Shown here one piece after another: positions 57,218 through 64,000 of a DNA stretch of 64,000 nt. Within the stretch, counting starts at the first letter, position 1. Each line of letters starts with the position of its first letter. The DNA is from SSC4 sp964443225. Its GTDB lineage: Bacteria > Chloroflexota > Anaerolineae > SSC4 > Amarolineaceae. The notes under the pieces are model-generated. The model was not told the origin of the DNA and made no database searches. It was given only the letters and a program-made list of their open reading frames with translations. Location of the stretch: the NCBI GenBank assembly GCA_964443225.1, contig CAYUCC010000019.1:1-64000 (forward strand), read 5' to 3'. Both the position numbers and the translations under genes were made by a program.

Positions 57218-58304
57218 GATCCAGATCATTGCCGCGATCACCGCTGTGGCCTGCGCGCTGCCGGGTGTGTTCCTGGTTCTGCGTCGCATGGCCATGCTCA
57301 GTGATGCGATCAGCCATACGGTACTGCTGGGCATCGTGCTGGCGTTTTTTATCACGCAGGACCTGGCGTCGCCCTTGTTGATCGTAGGCGCGGCGTTGAT
57401 GGGTGTGGCCACCGTCAGCCTGGTGGAACTGGTTCATCGTACCCGCCTGGTCAAAGAGGATGCTGCCATTGGTCTGGTCTTTCCCGCCCTGTTCAGCCTG
57501 GCGGTGATTCTGATCTCCCGCTTTGCGGGCAACGTCCACATCGACATCGACGCCGTGCTGTTGGGTGAGCTGGCCCTGGCCCCGTTCGACCGGTTCGTCC
57601 TTTTTGGCACCGATATCGGCCCGCGCGGCCTGTACCTGATGGGTGGCATTCTGCTGGTCAACCTGGCGTTTATTGCCCTCTTCTACAAGGAGCTCAAGCT
57701 GGCAACGTTCGATGCCGGTCTGGCAGCCGCCCTCGGATTTTCGCCCGTTCTGATTCACTACGGCCTGATGGGTCTTGTTTCGCTGACCGCCGTGGGCGCC
57801 TTCGACATCGTCGGGTCGATCCTGGTGGTTGCGCTGATGATTGCACCCCCCGCGGCGGCCTACCTGCTGACCGATCGCCTTCCGCGGATGATCGGCCTCA
57901 GTGCCTTGTTCGGTGTGCTGAGTGCCCTGGGCGGCTACTGGCTGGCCTACGCCGTCGATGCATCGATTTCGGGCTCGATGGCAACGATGGCCGGCATCAT
58001 CTTTGGGACAGCCTTTTTGTTGGCGCCCGAACGCGGTCTGGTTGCCCGCCTGCGACGGCATTCCCGCCAACGGCTCGATTTCGCCCAGGTGATGTTGGCA
58101 GCGCACCTGCTCAATCACGAAAATACCCCCCAGGTTGCCGAAGAGAGCCGCGTCGATCATCTGAGCAAACACCTGCGCTGGGACCCGGACTTTGCCCAGC
58201 AGGTGGTGCGCCGCGCCGAACAGCGTGGCCTGGTGGAGCGACATAACGGGCACATGAGCCTGACGCCACAGGGGCGGGTGGTGGCGCAGCAGGCGCTGGG
58301 GTAG
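57195..58304 (+). CDS. Second metal ABC permease with C-terminal winged-helix-like domain
   Basis: A 369-residue partner of the preceding permease. LRRMAMLSDAISHTVLLGIVLAF, ATFDAGLAAALGFSPVLIHY and FDIVGSILVVALMIAPPAAAYLL are ABC-3 motifs. The last 90 residues (LDFAQVMLAAHLLNHENTPQ, DHLSKHLRWDPDFAQQVVRR, GLVERHNGHMSLTPQGRVVA) again look like a winged helix, sharing only general form with the tail of the first permease. The gene overlaps the first by 23 bp. TroC/TroD-like heterodimer formation is likely. Confidence 0.88.
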   Translation: MMTNGQIEIQIIAAITAVACALPGVFLVLRRMAMLSDAISHTVLLGIVLAFFITQDLASPLLIVGAALMGVATVSLVELVHRTRLVKEDAAIGLVFPALFSLAVILISRFAGNVHIDIDAVLLGELALAPFDRFVLFGTDIGPRGLYLMGGILLVNLAFIALFYKELKLATFDAGLAAALGFSPVLIHYGLMGLVSLTAVGAFDIVGSILVVALMIAPPAAAYLLTDRLPRMIGLSALFGVLSALGGYWLAYAVDASISGSMATMAGIIFGTAFLLAPERGLVARLRRHSRQRLDFAQVMLAAHLLNHENTPQVAEESRVDHLSKHLRWDPDFAQQVVRRAEQRGLVERHNGHMSLTPQGRVVAQQALG

Positions 58305-58356
58305 GGATTTTGGATTTTGGATTGGGGATTTTGGATTGGGGATTGGGGATTGGGGA
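58305..58356. repeat. Mixed heptamer array, (GGATTTT)n then (GGGGATT)n
   Basis: About seven units begin immediately after the stop of the second permease, changing from GGATTTT to GGGGATT. The last units supply a -35-like TTGGGG (58343-58348), 17 bp before TATGAT (58366-58371), so the array may form half of a promoter for the lipoprotein gene. Confidence 0.8.
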
Positions 58357-58371
58357 TAGTTGTGTTATGAT

Positions 58372-58499
58372 GGGATGGGTGTGGACCCGTGTGATTTGCG
58401 CCGGCGGCGAAGGAGATGTGTTGTGCCGGATGGGGCAATCCACCCCGCAATCCTAAGGTGCGTCTTGGCCCCGACGCCGAACAAGAGCGTATTGAAACC
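58372..58499 (+). other. Possible 5' leader of unknown structure
   Basis: About 125 nt between the putative promoter and the lipoprotein start. It contains a GGGG/CCCC hairpin (TGGGGCAATCCACCCCG) and other GC-rich pairings. I could match no known riboswitch. In-frame sequence back to 58416 could instead be coding, but it is unlike a signal peptide. Confidence 0.3.
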
Positions 58500-58952
58500 A
58501 TGGGCAAGCCAATTCGATGGTTCGTTGTGTTGTGGGTTGTGGCAGCGGTTGCCGGCTGTGTGGCTGTCGATCGGTCACAGCCAGGTTCGGATGACGGGAT
58601 GGCTGCGGGTGACGGTGTCATGCTCGAGGCGGGCACCGCCACACAAAAAATCGACGGCACGCAGGTCACACTGACGATGGTGCCGTGGCCGCCGGCAACG
58701 TTGACTGAAACCACCCTGACGGTCACGGTGCAGCAGGGTGAGCAGGCGGTGACCGGTTTACAGCCGGCGCTCGATCTGACGATGCCCGGCATGGCGATGC
58801 CGGAGAACCGGCCGGTCGCTGCGGAACAGGAAGCGGGTACCTACCTGGCCAGGACGATTCTCACCATGGGGGGACGCTGGCAGATCGATGTTTCATTCGA
58901 TCTGCCGGGCGGTGCAACAACCGCCTCGTTCCTCCTGGACGCCAGCGAATAG
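58500..58952 (+). CDS. YtkA/FixH-like lipoprotein
   Basis: A 150-residue lipoprotein. A 20-residue signal ends in the lipobox VAGC (Cys20). The following beta-rich domain (VTLTMVPWPPATLTETTLTVTV, LDLTMPGMAMPENRPVAAEQ and GTYLARTILTMGGRWQIDVSF) has the Met- and Pro-rich MPGMAMP motif of YtkA-like proteins, which are linked to copper handling or CusF-like metal binding. It is followed 8 bp later by a SafE/TauE-like transporter, supporting a copper or respiratory-complex role. The start ATG 58500 has a weak ribosome-binding site. Confidence 0.78.
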   Translation: MGKPIRWFVVLWVVAAVAGCVAVDRSQPGSDDGMAAGDGVMLEAGTATQKIDGTQVTLTMVPWPPATLTETTLTVTVQQGEQAVTGLQPALDLTMPGMAMPENRPVAAEQEAGTYLARTILTMGGRWQIDVSFDLPGGATTASFLLDASE

Positions 58953-58960
58953 GACCGGCC

Positions 58961-59707
58961 TTGGACACCCGCTACTACCTGGTTCTTTTTGTCACCGGCC
59001 TCTTGACCAGCCTGGGGCACTGTGTGGGCATGTGCGGCGGCATCATCACGGCCTACGCCATCCAACAGCGCCAGGGCCGCCCGGGCAGCACGTGGCAGCT
59101 GAGTGGGCCGTTCCTGCGTTACCATGCGGGCCGGCTGACCGGCTATGCGATCCTGGGCGCCGGGTTTGCCCTGCTGGGCAGCCTGGCATCCCAGGTGATC
59201 GGGCGCGTGGCCGACGTCCAGGCCTGGATTTCGCTGCTCGCCGGTGCGCTGATGATTGCCCTGGGACTGGGCCTGGTCGGTGTCCTGCCGACACGCCGCT
59301 GGGTCGAAGGCATTGGCCTGGGCCAGCAGGTGACGCTGGCGATGCGCCGGCTGTTGACCGCCCGCTCGTGGCGGGGGCAGTTTGGGCTGGGGCTGGCTAA
59401 CGGGTTTCTGCCGTGCGGTCCGGTGTATGCCGTGGCCGTGAGTGCCACGGCGCTCGCCGGCCCGGCTTTGAGTGTGCAGTCTATCCTGCCCGGTGTGCTG
59501 GCCATGCTCAGTTTTGGCCTGGGCACGGTACCGGCCCTGCTGGTGCTGGGGTATGGAGCCTCGACGTTGAGTGTGCGGCTGCGCGGGCAGCTCTTTCGCC
59601 TGGCGGCGGTCCTGGTGATTCTGCTGGGTGTGCAGCTGATGCTGCGTGGCCTGGCCACCCTGGGCATCGTGCCGCACCTGGTGATTGGGCCGGTGATGAT
59701 CTGGTAA
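58961..59707 (+). CDS. SafE/TauE-like membrane transporter (HCxGMCGG type)
   Basis: A 248-residue membrane protein with about six helices. GHCVGMCGGIITAY near the start and NGFLPCGPVYAVAVS in the middle are the two Cys-bearing motifs of the UreH/DsbD-like branch of the SafE family, members of which affect cytochrome oxidase copper supply or sulfite export. The start is TTG 58961. The YtkA-like lipoprotein directly upstream suggests copper; a sulfur-related oxidoreductase downstream leaves sulfite possible. Confidence 0.8.
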   Translation: MDTRYYLVLFVTGLLTSLGHCVGMCGGIITAYAIQQRQGRPGSTWQLSGPFLRYHAGRLTGYAILGAGFALLGSLASQVIGRVADVQAWISLLAGALMIALGLGLVGVLPTRRWVEGIGLGQQVTLAMRRLLTARSWRGQFGLGLANGFLPCGPVYAVAVSATALAGPALSVQSILPGVLAMLSFGLGTVPALLVLGYGASTLSVRLRGQLFRLAAVLVILLGVQLMLRGLATLGIVPHLVIGPVMIW

Positions 59708-59783
59708 CCGGTGACGGTTCGACCGCTGGTGACGTCCAATAGCCCAGGTTGTGCCGCAGCACAGCCAGAATGGGAGGTGTCGT

Positions 59784-60419
59784 ATGCCGTTCGAGAATCC
59801 ACTGAAAAAGGTCGAGCGCCTGAAGCGGGTCAAGAATGTGCCTGGCCGGAGTGCTGACGAGCGCGTTCCGCCCGGCCAGTTTCTCACCGAACGCTTTCCG
59901 GTGCTGCATTACGGCAGTGTGCCGACCTACAAAGACCTGAGCAAGTGGGATTTGCGCATTTTTGGCCTGGTGACGGAACCGCTGCGCCTGACGTGGGACG
60001 AGCTGATGGCTCTGCCGCGAATCAGCTATACCTTCGATATTCACTGCGTGACGCGCTGGAGCAAACTGGACACGACGTGGACCGGCGTGCCGTGGTCCGA
60101 GGTCCTCAAGCTGGCACAGGTCAAGCCCGAGGCCACGCACCTGATGGAACATGCCGAGTATGGCTTCACCACCAACATCGGCCTCGACATACTGGCCGCC
60201 GACCCCTATACGATGCTGGCGTTCGAGTACGATGGCAAGCCGCTGGAACCGGAACATGGTTACCCGCTGCGTATGCTGGTGCCCAGCAAATACTTCTGGA
60301 AGAGCGCAAAGTGGCTGCGTGGTCTCGAATTCATGCGCGGTGACAAACCTGGTTTTTGGGAACAGAACGGGTATCACATGGAAGGGGACCCGTGGCGCGA
60401 AGAACGGTTTGGGTGGTAG
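59784..60419 (+). CDS. Molybdopterin-dependent oxidoreductase, sulfite oxidase-like
   Basis: A 211-residue single-domain protein of the sulfite-oxidase fold, close to YuiH/MsrP-type enzymes. TFDIHCVTRWSKLDTTWTGV contains Cys88, the likely Mo ligand, and GYPLRMLVPSKYFWKSAKWL binds the cofactor. No signal peptide or Tat motif is visible, so it is cytoplasmic, unlike MsrP. The physiological substrate is unknown. ATG 59784 has GGAGGTG five bases upstream. It ends at a terminator shared with the convergent gene. Confidence 0.87.
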   Translation: MPFENPLKKVERLKRVKNVPGRSADERVPPGQFLTERFPVLHYGSVPTYKDLSKWDLRIFGLVTEPLRLTWDELMALPRISYTFDIHCVTRWSKLDTTWTGVPWSEVLKLAQVKPEATHLMEHAEYGFTTNIGLDILAADPYTMLAFEYDGKPLEPEHGYPLRMLVPSKYFWKSAKWLRGLEFMRGDKPGFWEQNGYHMEGDPWREERFGW

Positions 60420-60469
60420 ACGAGCGGCATCCCACGGGATGAGACGCACCTTGGGGCTTGGTTCAAAGG

Positions 60470-60507
60470 CGCCGGGCAGTTAACCTGTCCGGCGCTCATT
60501 TATTTAA
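60470..60507. terminator. Probable bidirectional terminator
   Basis: GCGCCGG(G)CAG pairs with CTG(T)CCGGCGC over 10 bp around TTAAC, between convergent genes. The tail TCATTTATTT is only moderately T-rich. Confidence 0.65.
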
Positions 60508-61226
60508 CGGGTGACCGCGCTGACTTGCGCGGTGCCCGGTTCCGTGGCACGGGTCGAGGTCACGGTCAGAAAACCGATGAACATCACCACGGCGCCGATG
60601 AGCTCGCTCACGTAGAGAAACTGCGGGTTGCCCAGGCGTGTGAAGGTGCCGCCCAGGGCGGGCGCCAGGGCGCCTACGGCGATCAGGATGTTGCCGATCA
60701 CGCGGTTGGGCAGGACGCGTTTGCGCCAAAACAGCCAGGCCGAATAGATGGCACCACCCACCAGGGTGATGGTGCCGTAGATGTTCAAAGGAATGGTCAG
60801 GTAACGCACCCCGCCGGGGGGAAAGATCGTCCGGTACTGCTCGCTGATCGGAACGGCGGGCGAAAACGCGCTGGCATCGAGCGGGGTGGCGAAGGTCCAG
60901 ATGACCGCGAGCACCGAAACAGCCGCCAGAATGGCCATCAACGCATTGGCCAGCCACGGCGGTCTACGCACGAGCAGGTAGACCGTACCCTGCCCCAACC
61001 AGGCCGCCGTGAGCAAAGCACCGCAGATGTACCACAGGCGCAGCCACAGGGCACTCCACTGCAAAGACAGGTAGAATTCGGCAAAGGTACCGATGGCGTA
61101 CATGATCAGGCCAATGCCCCAGACCATCAGGTGCGTGCCGCGGCGCCGCACATAACGCCGCAGGACAAACGCGGCAAATATCAGGGTCACAATCGTCGTG
61201 ATCAGCGACAACCAGTTGACGCTCAT
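60504..61226 (-). CDS. Seven-helix membrane protein of unknown family
   Basis: The 240-residue protein has about seven membrane helices, starting WLSLITTIVTLIFAAFVLRRYV and ending LIGAVVMFIGFLTV. The inter-helix loop FVLRRYVRRRGTHLMVWGIG is basic. I do not recognise a family. ATG 61226 lies after AAAGGAG. It follows the 60-residue membrane protein gene by 70 bp and is probably co-transcribed. Confidence 0.7.
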   Translation of the reverse strand: MSVNWLSLITTIVTLIFAAFVLRRYVRRRGTHLMVWGIGLIMYAIGTFAEFYLSLQWSALWLRLWYICGALLTAAWLGQGTVYLLVRRPPWLANALMAILAAVSVLAVIWTFATPLDASAFSPAVPISEQYRTIFPPGGVRYLTIPLNIYGTITLVGGAIYSAWLFWRKRVLPNRVIGNILIAVGALAPALGGTFTRLGNPQFLYVSELIGAVVMFIGFLTVTSTRATEPGTAQVSAVTR

Positions 61227-61296
61227 ACCACTCCTTTCATGCAGCGACCAGACAGACGAGAACCGGCCGGTGATCGATGAGACCGGCGCAGCACCT

Positions 61297-61479
61297 TCAG
61301 GCGTAGGCACCGGTAAGAACACCCCACACGATGAACAGGATCAGCGCCACCACCCCAACAACCAGCATGATCAGCAGAATCGGAACGATGCGCTCGAAGA
61401 ACAGGCTGTTGCGCGGCATGCGGCTGGAGGGGCGCCGTGAAGGGGTTTTTTTCGGCGAAGCCGGTGGATCGCTGCTCAT
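61297..61479 (-). CDS. Small single-pass membrane protein
   Basis: A 60-residue protein with a basic, Pro/Ser-rich N-terminus (SPKKTPSRRPSSRMPRN) and one long membrane helix IVPILLIMLVVGVVALILFIVW (30-51). It has no recognisable family and is placed just upstream of the seven-helix protein. GAGAGG lies upstream of ATG 61479, but spacing is long, so expression is likely but not certain. Confidence 0.6.
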   Translation of the reverse strand: MSSDPPASPKKTPSRRPSSRMPRNSLFFERIVPILLIMLVVGVVALILFIVWGVLTGAYA

Positions 61480-61530
61480 CGTGGTCCGAACCTCTCCCGT
61501 ATCACCAGTCGGCAGCCCGGTGGTCTTGAA

Positions 61531-62268
61531 TCACGAGCCATCGGCGGCCAGGCGGGTGGCGTCGTAGGCATCCATCGCCGCATACAGCACTTCGTCCATG
61601 AACTCACGCAGACGCACGGGGATAGGATCGAGCGTGGGATCGTGAACCTGGGACGTCACGGCATCACCGAGCGAGTCGCGAAAGAACATGAAGGCGCGGG
61701 TCAAATCGGCCAATGACAGGCCCTGCACGGCGGCACTGCTGCCGTACCACGCCGCTAGTGTACGCCCTTCCAGCAGGATCTGCTTACGTTTGCGGTCCCG
61801 TACCATGTACTGGATCGCCAATCCCAGGAGCCGCCGTCCTGTTTCACGCTGCATGTGGCGCTGCTCTTCGTCGAAAGCCAGCAGCCAGCGCCCGGCGTGA
61901 TCGCGTTCACCCGCCAGGTCGGCGCGCGTCTGCTGCAGCAAATCTGTCTGCAAACCGTTCTCTGCGGGCACGAGGGTTTGGTCGTGGTCGACGATTGTGG
62001 CATGCGCAGACGCAGTCCCCGCGGCGTCCGTGGGGGACACCGCCGGACTATCTGCCCCGACCGACTCGGGTATCAGCAGACGCGTGACGTCATCCTCAGC
62101 AAAACGCCGGTGCCCGCCGGGGGTGCGCACTACCGCAATATGGCCCGCATCAGCCCACGCCCGCAGGGTCGTCGGATGGACACCCAGCCGTGATGCAGCT
62201 TCCTGCAGTGAAAGCCAGTGCGTCCTCACAGAGGCATCGTCGTTTGGCAGGGTAGGGTGTGTGGCCAT
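61531..62268 (-). CDS. MerR-like DNA-binding protein with a helical C-terminal domain
   Basis: Residues 18-67 form a MerR/BldC-type HTH: WLSLQEAASRLGVHPTTLRAWADAGHI then VVRTPGGHRRFAEDDVTRLL. After a disordered linker the C-terminal 130 residues (RRLLGLAIQYMVRDRKRKQI, LSLADLTRAFMFFRDSLGDA, IPVRLREFMDEVLYAAMDAYD) are all-helical and resemble the sensor part of RsbR-like or RsbRD proteins. Signal and targets are unknown. Three DnaA boxes lie directly upstream, so DnaA control is possible. Confidence 0.8.
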   Translation of the reverse strand: MATHPTLPNDDASVRTHWLSLQEAASRLGVHPTTLRAWADAGHIAVVRTPGGHRRFAEDDVTRLLIPESVGADSPAVSPTDAAGTASAHATIVDHDQTLVPAENGLQTDLLQQTRADLAGERDHAGRWLLAFDEEQRHMQRETGRRLLGLAIQYMVRDRKRKQILLEGRTLAAWYGSSAAVQGLSLADLTRAFMFFRDSLGDAVTSQVHDPTLDPIPVRLREFMDEVLYAAMDAYDATRLAADGS

Positions 62269-62313
62269 GGGTAACCGCAGCAGAGAATTCTATGGAAATC
62301 AAAACGAATGGAC

Positions 62314-62364
62314 TTATCCACAGCTGCCTCCAGTTATCCCCAGAAACAGCGCGTTCTATCCACA
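62314..62364 (+). promoter_or_regulatory. Three phased DnaA boxes (candidate oriC or DnaA-controlled site)
   Basis: TTATCCACA (62314-62322, perfect), TTATCCCCA (62334-62342) and CTATCCACA (62356-62364), all in one orientation, start 20 and 22 bp apart, about two helical turns. The gap 62269-62429 lies between dnaA and the MerR-like gene and is AT-richer than its surroundings. Confidence 0.75.
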
Positions 62365-62429
62365 AAAATGCATCATGTAAACGCCGGTTAACGACGGGTT
62401 AACCGGGCCTTAACCTGCCGTCCCCCCGT

Positions 62430-63845
62430 TCAGCGCACCACCACGGGCACCGGAATCGCCAATTGGCCACGAATTTCATCGATCTCTTTGCGCACGGTGT
62501 CGTTGGTATCCAACGATTCGTTGACTTTTTCCACACCGTATAACACCGTGGTATGGTCGCGCCCACCCAACATCTGCCCAATCTGCGGCAGTGACAGGTC
62601 GGTTTCGGTGCGCAGCAGATACATCGCCACCTGCCGCGGCCAGGCAATGGGTCGGGCACGGTTGCTGCTCTTGAGTGCGTCCATGTCGACCCTGTAATAG
62701 CTGCAAATCGTATGCAGGATGGCGGCCGGACTTTGCGGCGGGCGTACCGGCGCCAGCTCACCCAGCACTTCCTGCGCCAGGTCGATCGTGATCGGCCGGT
62801 TGAGCAGGTGCGCCTGGGCGGTGACGCGGGTCAGCGCACCCTCCAGTTCGCGGATGTTGGTTTGCACACGCTGTGCAATCAGCATCAGCACTTCCAAAGG
62901 CGCAGTGCCCCCCGGCACGTTGGCACGCGCCTGCAGAATGGCCACGCGCGTTTCCAGGTCGGGTGCCTGGATATCGGCGGTCAGCCCACCCTCGAAGCGG
63001 GAACGCAAACGATCCTCCAGCAGGGCAATCGAGCGCGGGGCACGGTCGCTGGACAAAACCACCTGGCGGTTGGCGGCGTGCAGGGCATTGAAGGTGTGGA
63101 AAAATTCCTCCTGCGTACGCTCCTTGTCGGCGATGAACTGGATATCGTCGATCAGCAGGAGATCGCAGGTGCGGTACTTCTCGCGAAACGCCTCTGTACT
63201 CTGCGTACGCAGCGACCCGATGAGATCGTTGGTGAACGCTTCCGACGTCACATACAACACGCGGTAGCCGCGGCGGCGCGTGGCGTGCCCAATCGCCTGC
63301 AGGAGGTGGGTTTTGCCCAAACCAACGTCACCGTACAAAAATAAAGGATTGTAAGCCTCCCCAGGTCGTTCCGAGACGGCCAACGATACCGCATGCGCCA
63401 GCCGGTTGCTCGATCCCACAATGAACGTGTCGAAGGTGTAGCGCGGGTTGAGTGAGGCGGACACCACCTGCCGCTGAAGTACGGGCTCTGTGTAACCTTG
63501 TCCCTGGGTGGCGGCGTCCGCCGTCAACAGCGGTGATTCCACCGGCGGAACGGACGGTCCACGCACCTCGCGCGGGCGCACAACGAACCTGAGGCTGACC
63601 GTGCGACCAGCCACCTGCGCCAGGGTACGTTTGACCGCGGCATACAGCCGGTTGTCAAGCCAATCCTTGGCGTATGCATTCGGAACACCAATGATGAACT
63701 CACCATCTTCATAGGCCATGACACTGGTATCTTTGACCCACGTATCGAAGGTTGCGCGGGTCATCTGCAGTTGAAGTTCGCCCAGTGCGGCCTGCCACTG
63801 GGCGGCGGGATGGTGCGGGCCATCCGCCTGGATCGCGAGACTCAT
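62430..63845 (-). CDS. dnaA: Chromosomal replication initiator DnaA
   Basis: DnaA opens the replication origin. The 471-residue protein has domain I (1-85), an AAA+ domain with Walker A GDVGLGKTH (172-180) and Walker B LLLIDDIQF (229-237), and domain IV ending with the DnaA signature LGGRDHTTVLYGVEKV. Domain II is short. ATG 63845 has GGGAGTG upstream; an extra N-terminal start at 63869 would add eight residues from the edge of a hairpin element. dnaN is not adjacent on the visible side; a MerR-like gene follows. Confidence 0.97.
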   Translation of the reverse strand: MSLAIQADGPHHPAAQWQAALGELQLQMTRATFDTWVKDTSVMAYEDGEFIIGVPNAYAKDWLDNRLYAAVKRTLAQVAGRTVSLRFVVRPREVRGPSVPPVESPLLTADAATQGQGYTEPVLQRQVVSASLNPRYTFDTFIVGSSNRLAHAVSLAVSERPGEAYNPLFLYGDVGLGKTHLLQAIGHATRRRGYRVLYVTSEAFTNDLIGSLRTQSTEAFREKYRTCDLLLIDDIQFIADKERTQEEFFHTFNALHAANRQVVLSSDRAPRSIALLEDRLRSRFEGGLTADIQAPDLETRVAILQARANVPGGTAPLEVLMLIAQRVQTNIRELEGALTRVTAQAHLLNRPITIDLAQEVLGELAPVRPPQSPAAILHTICSYYRVDMDALKSSNRARPIAWPRQVAMYLLRTETDLSLPQIGQMLGGRDHTTVLYGVEKVNESLDTNDTVRKEIDEIRGQLAIPVPVVVR

Positions 63846-63873
63846 AATCACTCCCAAAGAACGCAGCAACTGA

Positions 63874-63953
63874 GGGCTTGTAAAAGAATAGCTTCCTGCA
63901 AACTGGCCGGAATTCGCCGCAAATCACGGGAAGTTATTCTTTTACAAGCCCTT
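63874..63953 (+). repeat. 80-bp hairpin element, copy C
   Basis: The arms AGGGCTTGTAAAAGAATA and TATTCTTTTACAAGCCCT are fully complementary. The core, with CCGGAATTCGCCGCAAATCACGGG, is close to copies A and D. It lies 29 bp before the dnaA start. A further small inverted repeat, TCTGGA/TCCAGA, lies at 63976-63996 near the window edge. Confidence 0.93.
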
Positions 63954-64000
63954 ACCCACATAGCAAAGCTTGACTCTGGACAAACCGAATCCAGACCCGA

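Noticed and set aside
57096..58253. Minus-strand 385-codon frame opposite the second metal permease
   Set aside because: Gln/His/Arg-rich antisense shadow of a membrane-protein gene.
58376..58460. Cobalamin or c-di-GMP riboswitch in the leader of the YtkA-like gene
   Set aside because: Only isolated words such as CCCCGCAA resemble a B12-box region; the conserved core elements are not present in order.
10212..63953. Hairpin family as insertion sequences or MITEs of a known IS
   Set aside because: No transposase, no consistent target-site duplication could be seen at the ends, and the ends vary between copies, unlike IS-derived MITEs.

Overview
The window is high-GC bacterial DNA, most likely from a member of the Chloroflexota (Anaerolineae/Caldilineae-like). 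This is inferred from gene content and style: a split CrtYc/CrtYd lycopene cyclase beside a plant-type phytoene desaturase, an SCO1664-type kinase-like protein, stand-alone XPB-N-terminal-domain and SWIM proteins, and a PIG-L/DinB fusion. No rRNA is present, so the phylum call is an inference. The window has 61 protein genes and one tRNA, no transposase and no CRISPR array.

Layout. 1-13 kb (mostly minus strand): a truncated R3H/AAA-type ATPase, a GNAT protein, a LON-domain protein and TruD, then a tightly packed carotenoid set (crtB, crtP, crtYd, crtYc) running out of a pterin/folate set (folE, folK, folB) and a zinc-ribbon methyltransferase. An ECF sigma factor and a secreted alpha/beta hydrolase with a dockerin tail follow. 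13-32 kb (minus): a nearly complete division and cell-wall (dcw) cluster in the order mraZ-rsmH-ftsL-ftsI-murF-mraY-unknown-murD-ftsW-murG-two membrane proteins-murC-murB-ddl-ftsQ-ftsA-ftsZ. It is driven from a promoter with MraZ-type boxes and closed by a strong terminator. murE is absent. 32.4 kb: tRNA-Glu(CTC). 32.6-37.7 kb (plus): a SWIM-zinc/XPB-N protein pair, a Pmp3 peptide, arsR and arsM. 37.8-41.3 kb (minus): GNAT and SDR proteins, then an AT-richer MvaI/BcnI-type restriction-modification pair. 41.5-54 kb: a CAP-LysM secreted protein, two O-antigen-ligase-like proteins flanking a glycosyltransferase, a double SagB-type oxidoreductase, a PIG-L/DinB fusion and a polytopic glycosyltransferase. 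54.1-58.3 kb (plus): a TroA-type Mn/Zn/Fe ABC importer preceded by two DtxR/MntR-like operators and a leader terminator; both permeases carry a C-terminal winged-helix-like tail. 58.5-60.4 kb: a YtkA-like lipoprotein, a SafE/TauE-like transporter and a molybdopterin oxidoreductase. 60.5-64 kb (minus): small membrane proteins, a MerR-like regulator, three helically phased DnaA boxes and dnaA.

The most unusual content is repetitive. (1) A family of about 80-bp hairpin elements (four full copies, one stem-only copy, one possible end fragment) has arms that vary between copies but stay complementary. They sit mostly at gene ends, and one supplies the stop codon of murC. (2) Palindromic repeats are inserted in frame in essential genes: four copies of a 25-bp palindrome in truD, with an identical copy between genes at 53.1 kb, and a different palindrome in murF. 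(3) Heptanucleotide tandem repeats of cyanobacterial STRR type lie between genes. Together they suggest a genome heavily colonised by small palindromic sequences.

Starts were chosen from ribosome-binding sites, family start sites and overlaps. Many genes in the minus-strand clusters overlap by the four bases ATGA or GTGA, which implies translational coupling. All functional names rest on motif recognition by eye; no database search was possible.
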